Under the pieces are notes generated by a model that was not told the origin of the DNA, made no database searches, and saw only the letters and a program-made list of their open reading frames with translations. A stretch of DNA of 38,024 nucleotides from an uncultured Christensenella sp. (lineage in GTDB: Bacteria; Bacillota; Clostridia; Christensenellales; UBA3700), in NCBI GenBank assembly GCA_910578245.1, contig CAJTPC010000012.1, positions 1 to 38,024 of the forward strand, read 5' to 3'. The translations under genes and the position numbers were made by a program. Positions 1 to 6,275 of this stretch are shown here, piece by piece. Numbering within the stretch: position 1 is the first letter of the stretch; every line of letters begins with the position of its first letter.

Positions 1-44
1 AACAAAAACATTTTTCAAATAATAGAAAAATTTAGGGTAAAATT

Positions 45-72
45 AAAAACACGCATTTTTTGCGTGTTTTTT
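45..72 (-). terminator. Rho-independent terminator of the DUF1858 gene
   Basis: An 11-bp inverted repeat (arms 45-55 and 61-71, core ACACGCA/TGCGTGT) encloses a 5-nt loop. Read on the minus strand it ends in a T-run, about 40 bases past the stop codon of the gene at 114-317. The A/T-rich flanks on both sides mean it could also terminate transcription coming from the left. Confidence 0.8.
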
Positions 73-113
73 GTGTGAAAAATTATTAAGCAGAGAATTT
101 TCTACTTAAGGCT

Positions 114-317
114 TTAGTTTCCGGCGACTTCGTTGAGTTTTTTAACTAGCTCGTCCACGTCCACTCCGTGCACCATAGCGGCTTCTTCGATAGTTTCGCC
201 TCTTGCCATTGCGCAACCAAAACAGTGCATACCGATACTCAAAAGAGTTTCTGCGATAGCTTCGCTGTTGTTTTGTTGCAATGCTTCCGCAATGAGCATA
301 TCCTTAGTTATTGCCAT
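114..317 (-). CDS. DUF1858 domain protein (small CxxC protein)
   Basis: A 67-residue protein that is one DUF1858 domain along its whole length. The visible hallmark is GMHCFGCAMARGETIEEA around residues 29-46, with a CxxC pair. In the family this small helical domain occurs alone or fused to redox and hybrid-cluster-associated proteins and is often described as disulfide-oxidoreductase-like. The exact reaction is not established. A GGAGG ribosome binding site lies 7 bases before the ATG. The gene stands alone between a terminator and the zinc-ribbon gene upstream (64-base gap). A redox or metal-binding role is an inference from the CxxC and the family. Confidence 0.85.
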   Translation of the reverse strand: MAITKDMLIAEALQQNNSEAIAETLLSIGMHCFGCAMARGETIEEAAMVHGVDVDELVKKLNEVAGN

Positions 318-381
318 AATTATGCCTCCAAAAGTTTTTTCTTATTGATTATATAATATTATTGTCTAGTTGGCTATCGTT

Positions 382-1470
382 TTAACCAAAATATTTGACA
401 AAAAGCCATATCAACACGCCCGCAACTGCAAGACAAGACAGAACTATACTGCCCACTTTGATAAAGGACTTGGGATATTTGCCGACTACTCTGCCAGACC
501 TACCGTTGATGATACATTCAAAAGACTTTTTGTGATAAAGATAATTGAATATCCATACGGGAACAAGAACGTACTTATAGGTTTTATTCTTATACGCGCA
601 TCCCATATTGACGTAATCTACTACGTCTGCGTTGTATCTCGATACGATTTGTTGGCGCAAAGACGCCTTGATAAGTTCTTTTGCATCGTCCCAACTCTCG
701 TCCAAACTCTTGTCGTAGCGCTCAGCGCTGTAACCGCTGATAAATTGATTGTGATACTCTAAAGAGTTGTCCGTATCGAAACCGCCCAATTTTCTGAGGT
801 TCTTTTGCGTAATAGACTTGCTTGCTTCTACTTGCACGTCATTGAAAAAGTCTTCTATGTAACCGCTTGCAACGTACCATCTTGTTCTCGTCTCAGTATG
901 TCTATTCTTGCCTGAACCAACGGTAACCGTATAATGCTGACCGTATCTTATCGTATAATCGCATTCTGCAAACGCATCGAAAGTAAATAGCGGAATATAT
1001 ACGCCCCTAGCAGGTTGACGCTTGGCTTCCTTTTTGAGTTTATTAGGCGCAAGCGTCTTGCTCTTGAGCCATTTCTCATATATCGTAGGTACTTGCGCTC
1101 TAGATATGTTGAAAGGCAAAATACCGTTGGGTTGAAGCCCGTCTATCTCATCGGTGTCAACGATATTATGAGCGTTGCAAAACGGACAGTTGGACACCGT
1201 TTCATATTCAGGCAATAGCGATACTGCGCCACAAGACTTACACTTGACGCTCTTCACTCCGCCCCACTTTACAAACCCCTGCTCAACGCCGTCGTTGTAG
1301 GGCAACTCCTCCGCCGGTCCGACTTCTTGTGTATCAATCGTAGTATTGCAGTAATCGCACTTCATCTTTTTACTTTCAGGATCGTAGCGCAAAAAGTTAC
1401 CGCAACTAGGGCATTTGTATATTTGTCCGCCAACCGAACTTGCCCTCTCCTGTGCTATGTTATCTTCCAT
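382..1470 (-). CDS. Zinc-ribbon protein with C-terminal membrane anchor
   Basis: A 362-residue protein. The N-terminus holds two zinc ribbons: a TFIIB-like CPSC...CDYC at about residues 19-42, and CKSC...CPFC at about 77-99. A long middle part without a recognised enzyme motif follows. The last ~20 residues are hydrophobic, one transmembrane segment, so the protein is probably membrane-tethered with the zinc ribbons in the cytoplasm. AAGGG lies 6 bases before the ATG. It follows the SPFH/zinc-ribbon gene by 45 bases on the same strand, a pairing seen in other Bacillota where both partners are called 'virion core-like' proteins. A shared membrane-microdomain or stress function is inferred from that neighbour only. 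No catalytic role can be seen. Confidence 0.7.
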   Translation of the reverse strand: MEDNIAQERASSVGGQIYKCPSCGNFLRYDPESKKMKCDYCNTTIDTQEVGPAEELPYNDGVEQGFVKWGGVKSVKCKSCGAVSLLPEYETVSNCPFCNAHNIVDTDEIDGLQPNGILPFNISRAQVPTIYEKWLKSKTLAPNKLKKEAKRQPARGVYIPLFTFDAFAECDYTIRYGQHYTVTVGSGKNRHTETRTRWYVASGYIEDFFNDVQVEASKSITQKNLRKLGGFDTDNSLEYHNQFISGYSAERYDKSLDESWDDAKELIKASLRQQIVSRYNADVVDYVNMGCAYKNKTYKYVLVPVWIFNYLYHKKSFECIINGRSGRVVGKYPKSFIKVGSIVLSCLAVAGVLIWLFVKYFG

Positions 1471-1515
1471 GTTTACCCTTATAATAGTTGATATTTATAT
1501 TAGATACTTCAGTTA

Positions 1516-2667
1516 CTATTTTTGTGGAGTTCCGCAATCCGGACAGAACTTTTGGTTGGGCTTCAACACCCTTCCGCACTCTTTGCATTTAACTTCGTCC
1601 ACTCTTGCTCCGCACTCCGGACAAAACTTGGACTTAGCGCCTACTTCTGCGCCGCAACTTGGGCAAAGTTTTTTAGGAGGGGTCATATTGTTTCCGCACT
1701 CGGGACAGAACTTGCTCATTTTAGCCACCATTGCGTGGCAATTAGGACATTCTACGCTATCGTCATAGAGTACTTTCTCTTCGACTTGCGGTTCTTCTAT
1801 TGAGTTGGAAATCGTAGACATTGTATCGGCAAACATTCTGCCCATAGCTACGCCTGCGCCCATGCCTACGCCCATACCGCCCATACCAGATGGGTTTTCT
1901 GCGGCGCTTTGCATAGCTTCTACACTCTGCATTTGAGTATATTCTCTCATAGCCCCTTTCATTACGCCGACGTTGGTACGCTTGTCGAGCATCTTTTCCA
2001 CGTCTTCCGGCAAGGACAAGTTCTCTATTACGAGAGCCTTAATCTCTATACCAATCTTTTCAAACTCGTCAGCTAGTTTTTCTTTTGCCATTTGCGCCAA
2101 GTCATCGTAGTGCATAGCAAGGTCAAGCGCAGGAATTTTAGACTCTGCGATTACGTTGGAAAGCGTAGAAGTGATAATTTTCTTAAAATATTCATCAACG
2201 TTGCGTACGGTAAAACTACTCATAGAACCAATAAGTTCTCTCAAAGCATTCGTAGGCGTACCTACGGCAAAAGAGTATACGCCGAAGCCCCTAACTCTCA
2301 CTACTCCGTAGTCTTTGTCGCGCATCATTACTGGATTGGACGTACCCCACTTCATATTCAAAAATTGCTTGGTGGATATGAAGTATACGTCGCCCGTATA
2401 CGGACTTTCCCAAAGATATTTCCAATTATATAACTGCGTCAACAACGGGAAGTTGCGAATATCGTTGAGTTGATAAGTACCCGGACCGAAGACGTCTGCA
2501 AGTTTACCCTCTTGAATAAAGAGAGCCTTTTGTCCCTCTCTAACTACAAGAGTAGACTTGCGCATTATCTCTTCTTTTCTCTCCAAAGGGTACTTGTAGA
2601 TAATGTCGTTGACGTTATCGCTCTCCCATTGAATTACTTTTCTAAATTGATTTTTTAAGAATCCCAT
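1516..2667 (-). CDS. SPFH/band-7 domain protein with three C-terminal zinc ribbons (YdjI-like)
   Basis: A 383-residue protein. Residues ~20-240 resemble the SPFH/band-7 fold (prohibitin/flotillin superfamily) of the YdjI 'virion core' type. A Gly/Met-rich linker (about 255-280) leads to three CxxC...CxxC zinc ribbons: CPNC...CPEC, CPSC...CPEC and CKEC...CPDC. SPFH proteins form oligomeric membrane scaffolds. No transmembrane segment is obvious here. I choose the ATG at 2667 because GGAGG (2673-2677) sits 5 bases before it; an ATG 12 bases upstream overlaps that site. It is the first gene of a two-gene unit with the zinc-ribbon gene downstream. Its leader carries a copy of the 162-178 bp structured repeat, ending 4 bases before the ribosome binding site. 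Confidence 0.8.
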   Translation of the reverse strand: MGFLKNQFRKVIQWESDNVNDIIYKYPLERKEEIMRKSTLVVREGQKALFIQEGKLADVFGPGTYQLNDIRNFPLLTQLYNWKYLWESPYTGDVYFISTKQFLNMKWGTSNPVMMRDKDYGVVRVRGFGVYSFAVGTPTNALRELIGSMSSFTVRNVDEYFKKIITSTLSNVIAESKIPALDLAMHYDDLAQMAKEKLADEFEKIGIEIKALVIENLSLPEDVEKMLDKRTNVGVMKGAMREYTQMQSVEAMQSAAENPSGMGGMGVGMGAGVAMGRMFADTMSTISNSIEEPQVEEKVLYDDSVECPNCHAMVAKMSKFCPECGNNMTPPKKLCPSCGAEVGAKSKFCPECGARVDEVKCKECGRVLKPNQKFCPDCGTPQK

Positions 2668-2681
2668 TTTAGCCTCCATCC

Positions 2682-2859
2682 GATGATACGCTTAGTTGAA
2701 TACATCTTAACGCGTACTTTGGTCGGCTTCCGCCCGTCGCTCAGTCGACGTACATCCAGTACGCCTTGACCTCACGCCAAACGCAATCCAACACAAATTC
2801 CGCTGTTTAGACGCTTCGCGATTTTACAAGTAAAATTGCATTCTCCTAAGTCTATCCTC
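2682..2859 (-). repeat. Structured repeat, divergent copy C (leader of the SPFH gene)
   Basis: The 331-base gap 2668-2998 is mostly this element. It shares with the copies at 5845-6006 and 18133-18294 the central hairpin block CGTAC-N5-GTACGTCGA (here 2745-2763 on the opposite strand; 19 bases identical to copy A) and the surrounding order TTTGGCG...TGAGC...GGCGGAA. Its ends also pair: 2682-2701 against 2840-2859 matches at 15 of 20 positions, but with a stem sequence unlike the other two copies. It lies just upstream of the SPFH ribosome binding site, so it is probably transcribed as that gene's leader. Confidence 0.6.
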
Positions 2860-2961
2860 GGATTAATTTATTTTGTATTTGTTTTTATTGTAAATATTTC
2901 TACTTACATATCTATTTTAATATCTATTTATATAATATGTCAAGAACCAATTGTTGCAGTT

Positions 2962-2993
2962 TTTACATAATTATATTTGTTCCCGCATAAAAT
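2962..2993 (+). promoter_or_regulatory. Possible promoter giving a leaderless mRNA for the M1 peptidase
   Basis: TTTACA (2962-2967) and CATAAA(AT) from 2986 are separated by 18 bases. The start codon at 2999 follows the -10 by only a few bases and no Shine-Dalgarno sequence precedes it. The -35/-10 match is moderate, so this is tentative. Confidence 0.3.
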
Positions 2994-2998
2994 CTTGT

Positions 2999-4426
2999 AT
3001 GAAAAAGAAGATTTTATCAATTATATGTATTACTTTTATCGTATGCGCGCTACTAATTTTTGCCGTATCTTGCAACAAAGAAGCTGAAGAGCCTATCACT
3101 ACTTACAGTATCTGGCTTGATATTCAAGACGATAATACTGTAGAATGTTCGCAAAAAGTCGAAATAGTCAACAACTACGGCGTGGCGATTGACGAGTTGA
3201 AATTCAACGTATACTCCAACGCTTTTGACAAGCGCAAGCCTTTGCCTTGCGCGCAAGAAGAACAAGGCGAATTTTATCCCGACGGAATAAGCTACGGCGA
3301 ATTTTCTCTTAAAAGCTTATACGGAGAAATAAAACAATACGACTTTGACTTTGATAGCAATATCATTAGCGTTGAGTTGAACTCTCCTCTCGAAGTAGGT
3401 CAAAGAACAAGCGTAGATATGCAATATACTATCACGCTTCCGCACACCAACGGGCGTTACGGTTTTAACGAAAAGGGCATATCTTTGACAGGCTTTTATC
3501 CAATGCTTTGCGCATTTGTTGACGGAGAGTGGTATTATGACGAATACTCGCCAATCGGCGACCCGTACTTCTCCGACGTCGCTAAATATGAGGTGACTTT
3601 TAATCTCCCAAGCGGTTGGGAATACGTATCAAGCGGTAAGAGCAAACGAAGCGAAGAAAACGGCGAAATTATCGTCAGCTCAATAGCAAGAAATATCCGC
3701 GACTTTGCATTGATACTCTCGCCTACGCTCAATAAAAGCGTAAGCAATTACGATGGAGTGGAAATAAGCTATCTCGGAGAAAAGATTGAAACTTTGGAAA
3801 TCGCCAAAAAGGCATTAGAGGTATACGGAAATCTATTTGGCAAATACTCATACGACACTCTGGCTATTGCCGATATGCCTTTTGTCGCAGGCGGTATGGA
3901 GTACGGCGCGCTTTGCGTAATCAACGCTTCTCTGGGCGGAGCAACGTATGAAGAAGTCGTCGCGCACGAGATTGCTCACCAATGGTGGTACGGCGCGGTA
4001 GGCAGTAATAATCTCACCGAGGCTTGGCAAGACGAAGGACTGACGAGCTACGCAACGTATCTGTACTTCGTCACCGTGGGCAACGTCGAATACTCTTCTC
4101 TTATGATGAACGACGCATACTCGCAATTCCATAGATTCCTCGATATCCAAAACTCCGTAGGCGAATCGGCAAAAGGCAAACTGGGCGGAAGGCTCAACGA
4201 CTTCCCCAGCAACTATTATTACACCAATATTACTTACAACAAGTCTTTGGTGATGTGGAAGTATATGCAAGATACGTTAGGCAAAGATACCATTCTCAAA
4301 GCCTTGCAAGAATACTACTCCACGTATAAACTAAAAATCGCTACGCCCGATAATCTATACGCATGTCTTGACAATGCTTTTGCCGATGCAAGCGCTCTTA
4401 TGAAAAACTGGGTCGCAAGCGTGTGA
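2999..4426 (+). CDS. M1-family zinc metallopeptidase, lipoprotein
   Basis: A 475-residue protein. It starts with a signal peptide and lipobox FAVSC (lipidated Cys25), so it is exported and anchored outside the membrane. The gluzincin motif HEIAHQWW has H323, E324 and H327, and the third zinc ligand E346 lies in QDEGLTSY, exactly 18 residues after the second His. GGMEYG just upstream replaces the usual GAMEN exopeptidase motif. It is much shorter than full aminopeptidase N and seems to keep only the N-terminal beta and catalytic domains. Function: removal of N-terminal amino acids from peptides. The ATG at 2999 gives a proper signal peptide; a TTG 48 bases upstream would bury it. No ribosome binding site is visible. 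It stands alone and is divergent from the SPFH gene. Confidence 0.87.
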   Translation: MKKKILSIICITFIVCALLIFAVSCNKEAEEPITTYSIWLDIQDDNTVECSQKVEIVNNYGVAIDELKFNVYSNAFDKRKPLPCAQEEQGEFYPDGISYGEFSLKSLYGEIKQYDFDFDSNIISVELNSPLEVGQRTSVDMQYTITLPHTNGRYGFNEKGISLTGFYPMLCAFVDGEWYYDEYSPIGDPYFSDVAKYEVTFNLPSGWEYVSSGKSKRSEENGEIIVSSIARNIRDFALILSPTLNKSVSNYDGVEISYLGEKIETLEIAKKALEVYGNLFGKYSYDTLAIADMPFVAGGMEYGALCVINASLGGATYEEVVAHEIAHQWWYGAVGSNNLTEAWQDEGLTSYATYLYFVTVGNVEYSSLMMNDAYSQFHRFLDIQNSVGESAKGKLGGRLNDFPSNYYYTNITYNKSLVMWKYMQDTLGKDTILKALQEYYSTYKLKIATPDNLYACLDNAFADASALMKNWVASV

Positions 4427-4539
4427 GCATCTCAAATAATTGCCATAAAATGTAAAAGAACTTGACGTATACTTCTCTTTATAAGTGTACACAATACTAA
4501 TGCAAGCGATATAAGTTTGCAAAAATATAGGAGGAGATT

Positions 4540-4653
4540 ATGGCAAGAAATTCTAAACAAACCAGTGGTTCTAACTCTCAAAAGAGTAAGTCTACCGGCT
4601 CAGCTAAATCTCAAAAAAAGAGCTGTTCTAATTGCGGTTGTACCAAAGAGTAA
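4540..4653 (+). CDS. 37-residue Ser/Lys-rich protein with a Cys-rich tail
   Basis: A 37-codon ORF with a very strong ribosome binding site (AGGAGGAGATT before the ATG). The first 28 residues are almost only Ser, Lys, Gln, Asn, Thr and Gly, hence disordered and basic. The tail is CSNCGCTKE, with Cys29, Cys32 and Cys34. I do not recognise the family. The arrangement (flexible charged part plus CxxCxC) could bind a metal or be a modified peptide, but neither can be shown. It is not linked to a neighbour: 113 bases separate it from the peptidase gene. An 11-bp imperfect hairpin and a strong terminator follow, so it is probably expressed as its own short mRNA. Confidence 0.65.
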   Translation: MARNSKQTSGSNSQKSKSTGSAKSQKKSCSNCGCTKE

Positions 4654-4670
4654 CAACTAGCTTAGAACGC

Positions 4671-4723
4671 AGGAGAACAACCGGTGTTTATTCCATACGT
4701 GTTTGAAATACTTGTTGTCCTCC
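4671..4723 (+). other. Inverted repeat in the 3' region of the 37-residue gene
   Basis: Arms AGGAGAACAAC (4671-4681) and GTTGTCCTCCT (4713-4723) pair over 11 bp with one wobble around a ~31-base loop. It lies between the stop codon and the terminator at 4733, so it would be part of the 3' untranslated region. One arm contains a Shine-Dalgarno-like AGGAG and the other would mask it. Role unknown. Confidence 0.45.
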
Positions 4724-4732
4724 TAGAAATGG

Positions 4733-4762
4733 AAGGTCGTGGAGCAATCTACGGCCTTTTTA
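4733..4762 (+). terminator. Rho-independent terminator of the 37-residue gene
   Basis: An 11-bp stem (AAGGTCGTGGA against TCTACGGCCTT, two wobble pairs) with a GCAA tetraloop, followed on the plus strand by a T-run at 4757-4761. It lies 80 bases past the stop codon at 4653. Confidence 0.8.
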
Positions 4763-4966
4763 TTCGGGCTTACACTCTAACGTAATGTATTTGTCCACAA
4801 TTTCATACGGCACGTCGATTTTTTCCTCTACGTAGGCTCTCATCTCTTCAAGCATTTTGCTAAACTTCTTGTCCTCAAATAGCGGACAAAAAGTCCTTAT
4901 GCTCTCCAAGTACTCAATCACTATGTACCAGTCTAATTCTTGCTTAACTTTGATAGTGCGTTTCAT
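4760..4966 (-). CDS. Hypothetical 68-residue protein
   Basis: A 68-residue protein rich in Glu, Lys and aromatic residues. It has no signal peptide, membrane segment or recognised motif; the pattern suggests two or three helices. AAGGAG 7 bases before the ATG and a good minus-strand promoter (TTGACT-N18-TATAAT at 5016-5045) support it as a real gene. It is divergent from the XRE regulator at 5093, and the palindrome 5034-5057 lies between them, so it is a plausible target of that regulator. Function unknown. Confidence 0.6.
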   Translation of the reverse strand: MKRTIKVKQELDWYIVIEYLESIRTFCPLFEDKKFSKMLEEMRAYVEEKIDVPYEIVDKYITLECKPE

Positions 4967-5015
4967 TTTTTCTCCTTTTTATACAATATTTTGTTCTATT
5001 TTAATGATTTATTAC

Positions 5016-5045
5016 ATTATACTATGATCAATGGCGATAAGTCAA
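5016..5045 (-). promoter_or_regulatory. Promoter of the 68-residue gene
   Basis: On the minus strand TTGACT (5040-5045) and TATAAT (5016-5021) are 18 bases apart, and the ATG follows about 50 bases downstream. The -35 box lies inside the palindrome 5034-5057. Confidence 0.6.
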
Positions 5046-5057
5046 GTATTTTATCGC
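5034..5057. promoter_or_regulatory. Candidate operator between divergent genes
   Basis: A perfect inverted repeat GCGATAA-N10-TTATCGC. It covers the -35 box of the minus-strand promoter and ends 10 bases before a TATAAT (5067-5072) that could serve the plus-strand XRE gene. This is the usual position for an XRE autoregulatory operator. Binding is inferred. Confidence 0.5.
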
Positions 5058-5092
5058 TAATAGGCATATAATATTTTTAGGAGGAAATAATT

Positions 5093-5314
5093 ATGATTAA
5101 ATCTAACAAAATACATCAAAAATTAGCTGAAGCCATTAAAAATAGCGGTATTTCTCAAAGTGAACTTGCTCGAAGATTAAACTTAAGTCAATCCAACATA
5201 TCCCACTATATAAAGGGAGATAAAATGCCGTCATTAGAAACATTTGCAAATCTTTGCGCAGTGCTAGATTTAGATGCCAACGATATTCTTTGCAAAAATT
5301 TGTTTAATCAATAA
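5093..5314 (+). CDS. XRE-family transcriptional regulator (single HTH domain)
   Basis: A 73-residue protein made of one Cro/C1-type HTH: the recognition region SQSELARRLNLSQSNISHYI is followed by the typical K-x-PSLETFANLCAVL helix. There is no sensor or oligomerisation domain, as in phage-like repressors and chromosomal Cro-like proteins. AGGAGG precedes the ATG. The second XRE gene starts 35 bases downstream, so the two are probably co-transcribed. The sequence is related to the frameshifted gene at 19037-19254: similar N-terminus IIKSN and matching C-terminal ...NDIL. Likely target: the operator at 5034-5057. Confidence 0.85.
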   Translation: MIKSNKIHQKLAEAIKNSGISQSELARRLNLSQSNISHYIKGDKMPSLETFANLCAVLDLDANDILCKNLFNQ

Positions 5315-5349
5315 TATATCTATTGATTAATAATTGTATTGGGAAAAAT

Positions 5350-5547
5350 ATGTTTAACAAAAGACTTAAAGAATTAAGAAAACAAAAAGGCTACACACAA
5401 AAAGAACTTGCTACCCTTATTGGCTACGACCAGTCGATGGTTGCAAGATGGGAAAAGAGAGAAAGTGAACCTACAGCAAGCGCAATAAAAAATATAGCCG
5501 TATTATTTGATGTTAGTTCTGACTACTTGTTGGGTATTGAAGATTAA
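5350..5547 (+). CDS. XRE-family transcriptional regulator
   Basis: A 65-residue Cro/C1-type HTH protein: FNKRLKELRKQKGYTQKELA at the N-terminus, a recognition helix around DQSMVARWEKRESEP, and the C-terminal FDVSSDYLLG common in clostridial XRE proteins. The ATG at 5350 is chosen because it begins the domain exactly; a TTG 27 bases upstream would add a non-homologous leader. The ribosome binding site is weak (TTGGGA), so translation may depend on the gene upstream. It follows the XRE gene at 5093-5314 by 35 bases. Target unknown. Confidence 0.82.
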   Translation: MFNKRLKELRKQKGYTQKELATLIGYDQSMVARWEKRESEPTASAIKNIAVLFDVSSDYLLGIED

Positions 5548-5583
5548 AGTCTAACTTCAACTCAATCATGATATTGTCATTAC

Positions 5584-5609
5584 ACCTCACACCCATTAGG
5601 CGTGAGGTT
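5584..5609 (+). terminator. Hairpin downstream of the XRE pair, probable terminator
   Basis: ACCTCACACC pairs with GGCGTGAGGT over 10 bp with one A-C mismatch, followed by a TATATTATACTTTCT stretch, 37 bases past the stop codon at 5547. The stem resembles the ACCTCAC/GTGAGGT hairpin at 29992-30018. The U-tract is imperfect. Confidence 0.5.
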
Positions 5610-5650
5610 ATATTATACTTTCTCCTTAAAGTTACAGCATGTTAAATAGG

Positions 5651-5803
5651 TTGAGATTTCTCCACTGCGGTCGAAATGACGTATAGATTTATCGACGTTA
5701 CATTTTAATGTCATATTGAGCGAAACGAAGTGAAGTCGAAATATCTCTACCGATTAATACTGTAGAGATTTCTCCATTACGCTTTGCTCCAGTCGAAATG
5801 ACA
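5651..5803. repeat. Cluster of three short palindromic repeats
   Basis: Copies at 5651-5680 (plus sense), 5709-5750 (reversed) and 5764-5803 (plus sense) of the dispersed unit GAGATTTCTC-N(8-18)-TCGAAATGAC. They occupy the start of the 728-base gene-free stretch 5548-6275. They vary in the centre and keep the ends, as REP-like elements do. Confidence 0.7.
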
Positions 5804-5844
5804 TATGAAATTAGTTGTATAGAAAGACGGCTGATATATGTGCA

Positions 5845-6006
5845 GTTCGGCGAAAAGAGAGATAGGCAAAGAATAAAATAGCGAATTTTTTGTCAAGATA
5901 ATTTTTGGCGAGAAGCGTCGTACTGGATGTACGTCGATTTGAGCCAAGACTTAGATTGGCGGAAAAGACGCATTTTAGATTTGCTTAGCCTCTCTTTGAG
6001 CCGAAC
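5845..6006 (+). repeat. Structured repeat, copy A
   Basis: A 162-bp element that folds on itself. Terminal arms 5845-5861 and 5990-6006 pair at 15 of 17 positions (GTTCGGC...GCCGAAC). An inner stem continues (GCAAA and TAAAAT against TTTGC and ATTTTA), and a central hairpin CGTAC-TGGAT-GTACG lies at 5919-5933. Copy B (18133-18294) has the same length. Its stems differ at at least five positions where both partners changed together, for example C5848-G6003 here against T-A there. No protein is encoded. It may be a MITE-like element or a structured RNA. Confidence 0.65.
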
Positions 6007-6007
6007 A

Positions 6008-6105
6008 CAAAAAGAAAGGACGATAATTCTTACGAACCATCGCCCTTCCTTTATATGATAAGGGGGAAAATTATGAGCTAATTGATGTGTAAATCTTATT
6101 TACAC
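6008..6105 (-). ncRNA. Candidate small RNA of about 100 nt
   Basis: A consensus minus-strand promoter (6110-6138) is followed about 95 bases later by a strong terminator (6011-6052), with no convincing gene between. The predicted RNA starts with a perfect 8-bp hairpin GTGTAAAT-AAG-ATTTACAC, has a single-stranded middle with a CCCCC run, and ends in a 14-bp stem plus U-tract. I do not recognise a known RNA family. A 21-codon ORF with a ribosome-binding-like AAGGA (5975-6040) overlaps the terminator stem and is an alternative reading. Element A begins 2 bases past the RNA's predicted end. Confidence 0.5.
6011..6052 (-). terminator. Terminator of the candidate small RNA
   Basis: Arms 6039-6052 and 6011-6024 pair over 14 bp, including two wobble pairs. 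The 14-base loop contains a small TTC-GTAA-GAA hairpin. On the minus strand the stem runs into TTTCTTTTTGTG, a typical U-tract. Confidence 0.75.
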
Positions 6106-6109
6106 TCAT

Positions 6110-6138
6110 AATATACTACTATAAAAATACTTTGTCAA
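6110..6138 (-). promoter_or_regulatory. Strong promoter driving the candidate small RNA
   Basis: On the minus strand TTGACA (6133-6138) and TATATT (6110-6115) are 17 bases apart, with the expected start near 6103-6105. No coding gene lies downstream in that direction for more than 1 kb; the next minus-strand gene is the 68-residue gene, with plus-strand genes in between. Confidence 0.7.
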
Positions 6139-6275
6139 CTATTTTTTCAAAAATTTTTCAAAAAATTTTTTTACTATAAAAAACTCACATTTTTTTGCTT
6201 AAATACATAGTTAAACAAGAATTTTTTGTGGTATATCACTATTTGTCCATATTTTTTCACAAAAAATGAATAAAT
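6139..6275. other. AT-rich spacer past the aminotransferase gene
   Basis: Almost pure A/T with long T and A runs, between the small-RNA promoter and the aminotransferase stop codon at 6276. No GC-rich terminator stem and no ORF are visible. Weak A/T hairpins may still help termination. Confidence 0.5.

Noticed and set aside
2951..2998. Upstream TTG start for the M1 peptidase
   Set aside because: It would place 16 polar residues before the signal peptide and has no ribosome binding site.
4684..4785. GTG-started 33-codon hydrophobic ORF with an AGGAG 8 bases upstream, resembling a type I toxin
   Set aside because: It runs through the strong terminator at 4733-4762, so the mRNA would end before the stop codon.
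5975..6040. 21-codon ORF with AAGGA upstream inside the candidate small RNA
   Set aside because: Its codons form the terminator stem and then run into the structured repeat; no sign of coding conservation can be seen. Kept only as an alternative.
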